A stretch of DNA of 64,000 nt. Origin: Parascedosporium putredinis. Taxonomy: Eukaryota > Ascomycota > Sordariomycetes > Microascales > Microascaceae. The stretch is from the NCBI GenBank assembly GCA_949357655.1, contig CASHTG010000004.1, positions 186,001-250,000 of the forward strand, in the 5' to 3' direction. Made by a program: the position numbers and the translations under genes. Below, piece by piece: positions 63,025-64,000 of the stretch (the first letter of the stretch is position 1; the number at the start of each line of letters is the position of its first letter). Below the pieces are notes generated by a model. That model was not told the origin of the DNA, did no database searches, and was given only the letters and a program-made list of their open reading frames with translations.

Positions 63025-63494
63025 AATGCCGAATGTTCCAGGCGAGGATGGAGGATGGGGTCGAAGTCCAAGTCGAAATTGAAAACCAATGTTGGCAAAA
63101 GAAAATAGCAGGAATTGAACTCGGGCAGGTGCGACTCTCAGCCTGGTCGTCAACTTCGCTGTTGACTGCACATCGCATCGATACTATCAGCCAATCACCT
63201 CTCGCGGGGCTACGAAGCTCAATGGACCCACTTCCAGAACCTTGCACCTGCCCCACGATGACCCTTCGAGATTTTTTTTTTTTTTGGTCGTTCCTGCCAT
63301 AGATTTTTTTCTGCTTGTGAGCATTGCGAAGCCTCTCGCTTCACAACTACCCATTTATACGAAGCTTCCACCACCGAAAGCTATGCGCCGCGCAAGGAAT
63401 TAATATTAGCAGAAATTTGATTTTTTCCCCTACCATCTATTCCTCACCTTAACTTCTTCTAGTTCTCCCACATCACATCATCATCTTCACCACC
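63025..63494. other. divergent promoter region between cyp6 and the Lys-rich gene
   Basis: A 470-nt spacer with a T14 run (63272-63285). No supported open frame. Confidence 0.5.
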
Positions 63495-64000
63495 ATGGAT
63501 ACTACCGAGGTCAAGTCCTCGAAAAAGCGACGCCAGAATGAGGACCCAGAAGCTTCTACAAAAGGAAACAAAAGAAGCTAAAGAAGGCCTTAGCCGATGT
63601 ACCGGCAGGAGCAACTAACATTGAAGGCACCCCAACGCCCTCAATTGACGCCCAGGTCAGCAAGAACAAAGAGAAGAAGCCCAAGAAGGACAGGACCAGC
63701 AAAGCGGCCGCCGTTGGCATCCCTGCATCACAGGAATCTATCCTAGATCCTATTGAGATATCGTTCACGCCTTCTCCCGAAGAAACCACGAAGAGTTCCA
63801 AGAAATCCAAACAGAAAAACGAGAGCCCGAGGGCGAGCCCACGACAGATGGCAAGGATGAGCCAGACGAACTAGCCTCCAAGGTCAAGAAGGAAAAGAAG
63901 GACAAGAAAAAGAAGAAGAAGGGTGAGGCTTCAGACGAAGTTGAAGCCGAGGGAAAGAAGTCCAAGAAAGAAAAGAAGGATAAGAAAAAGAAGAAGGATC
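63495..64000 (+). CDS. lysine-rich, probably nucleolar protein, N-terminal part
   Basis: A partial gene running off the right edge. It starts MDTTEVKSSKKRRQNEDPEA. After A runs at 63560-63563 and 63815-63819, each apparently one base short, the frame continues as LKKALADVPAGATNIEGTPT, an acidic/Ser-rich linker (SQESILDPIEISFTPSPEET) and a dense Lys/Glu/Asp tract (VKKEKKDKKKKKKGEASDEV, SKKEKKDKKKKK). Such tracts occur at the N-terminus of nucleolar DEAD-box helicases such as Dbp3 and of other ribosome-biogenesis proteins. The catalytic part is outside the window, so the identity is not fixed. Confidence 0.55.

Noticed and set aside
1..64000. CRISPR array, transposon ends or secondary-metabolite cluster
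   Set aside because: No regularly spaced direct repeats, no transposase or reverse transcriptase motifs, and no PKS, NRPS or terpene synthase motifs were seen; the repeats present are simple tandem repeats.

Overview
This is a nuclear window from a filamentous ascomycete (Pezizomycotina; Sordariomycetes is my best guess from the look of the Mps1/MAK-1-type MAP kinase, Ssn3 and Sgf29). The evidence is GT-AG introns of about 60-450 nt, a tRNA-Phe with a spliced intron just 3' of the anticodon, a Zn2Cys6 regulator, a DUF3455 secreted protein, and housekeeping genes that are clearly fungal in type.

Layout, left to right. 0-9 kb: the 5' end of an alpha/beta hydrolase (-), a secreted Ser/Thr-rich protein of unknown function (-), a mitochondrial DUF1279 protein (-), dynactin p25 (+), and an NmrA-like NAD(P)-binding protein (-). 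9-17 kb is a long region with no gene I can support. 17-30 kb: a DUF3455 secreted protein (+), the cell-wall-integrity MAP kinase (Slt2/Mps1/MAK-1 type, -), a low-molecular-weight protein tyrosine phosphatase (-) and Arp2 (-). 30-44 kb: the Mediator kinase Ssn3/CDK8 (+, divergent from Arp2), an Arf6-type small GTPase (-), tRNA-Phe(GAA), the SAGA subunit Sgf29 (-), two uncertain small ORFs, and phosphomannose isomerase (+). 44-64 kb: a Zn2Cys6 transcription factor (-), a 12.3-kb gap upstream of it, a cyclophilin-RRM protein (Cyp6/PPIL4, -), and the 5' end of a lysine-rich, probably nucleolar protein (+).

The genes do not form an operon-like or biosynthetic cluster. They are a normal mix of trafficking and cytoskeleton (Arp2, p25, Arf6), transcription (Ssn3, Sgf29, Zn2Cys6 factor), cell wall (MAPK, and phosphomannose isomerase, which feeds mannosylation) and RNA metabolism.

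The most important observation concerns sequence quality. About 22 frame breaks fall inside otherwise conserved reading frames of 12 genes. At least 21 are explained by one missing base, nearly all in a run of C/G or A, and none clearly needs an extra base. Adding those bases makes every exon phase close exactly. This looks like a systematic homopolymer undercount in the assembly, not pseudogenes or programmed frameshifting. I found no CRISPR array, transposon, secondary-metabolite cluster or novel system that the sequence supports.
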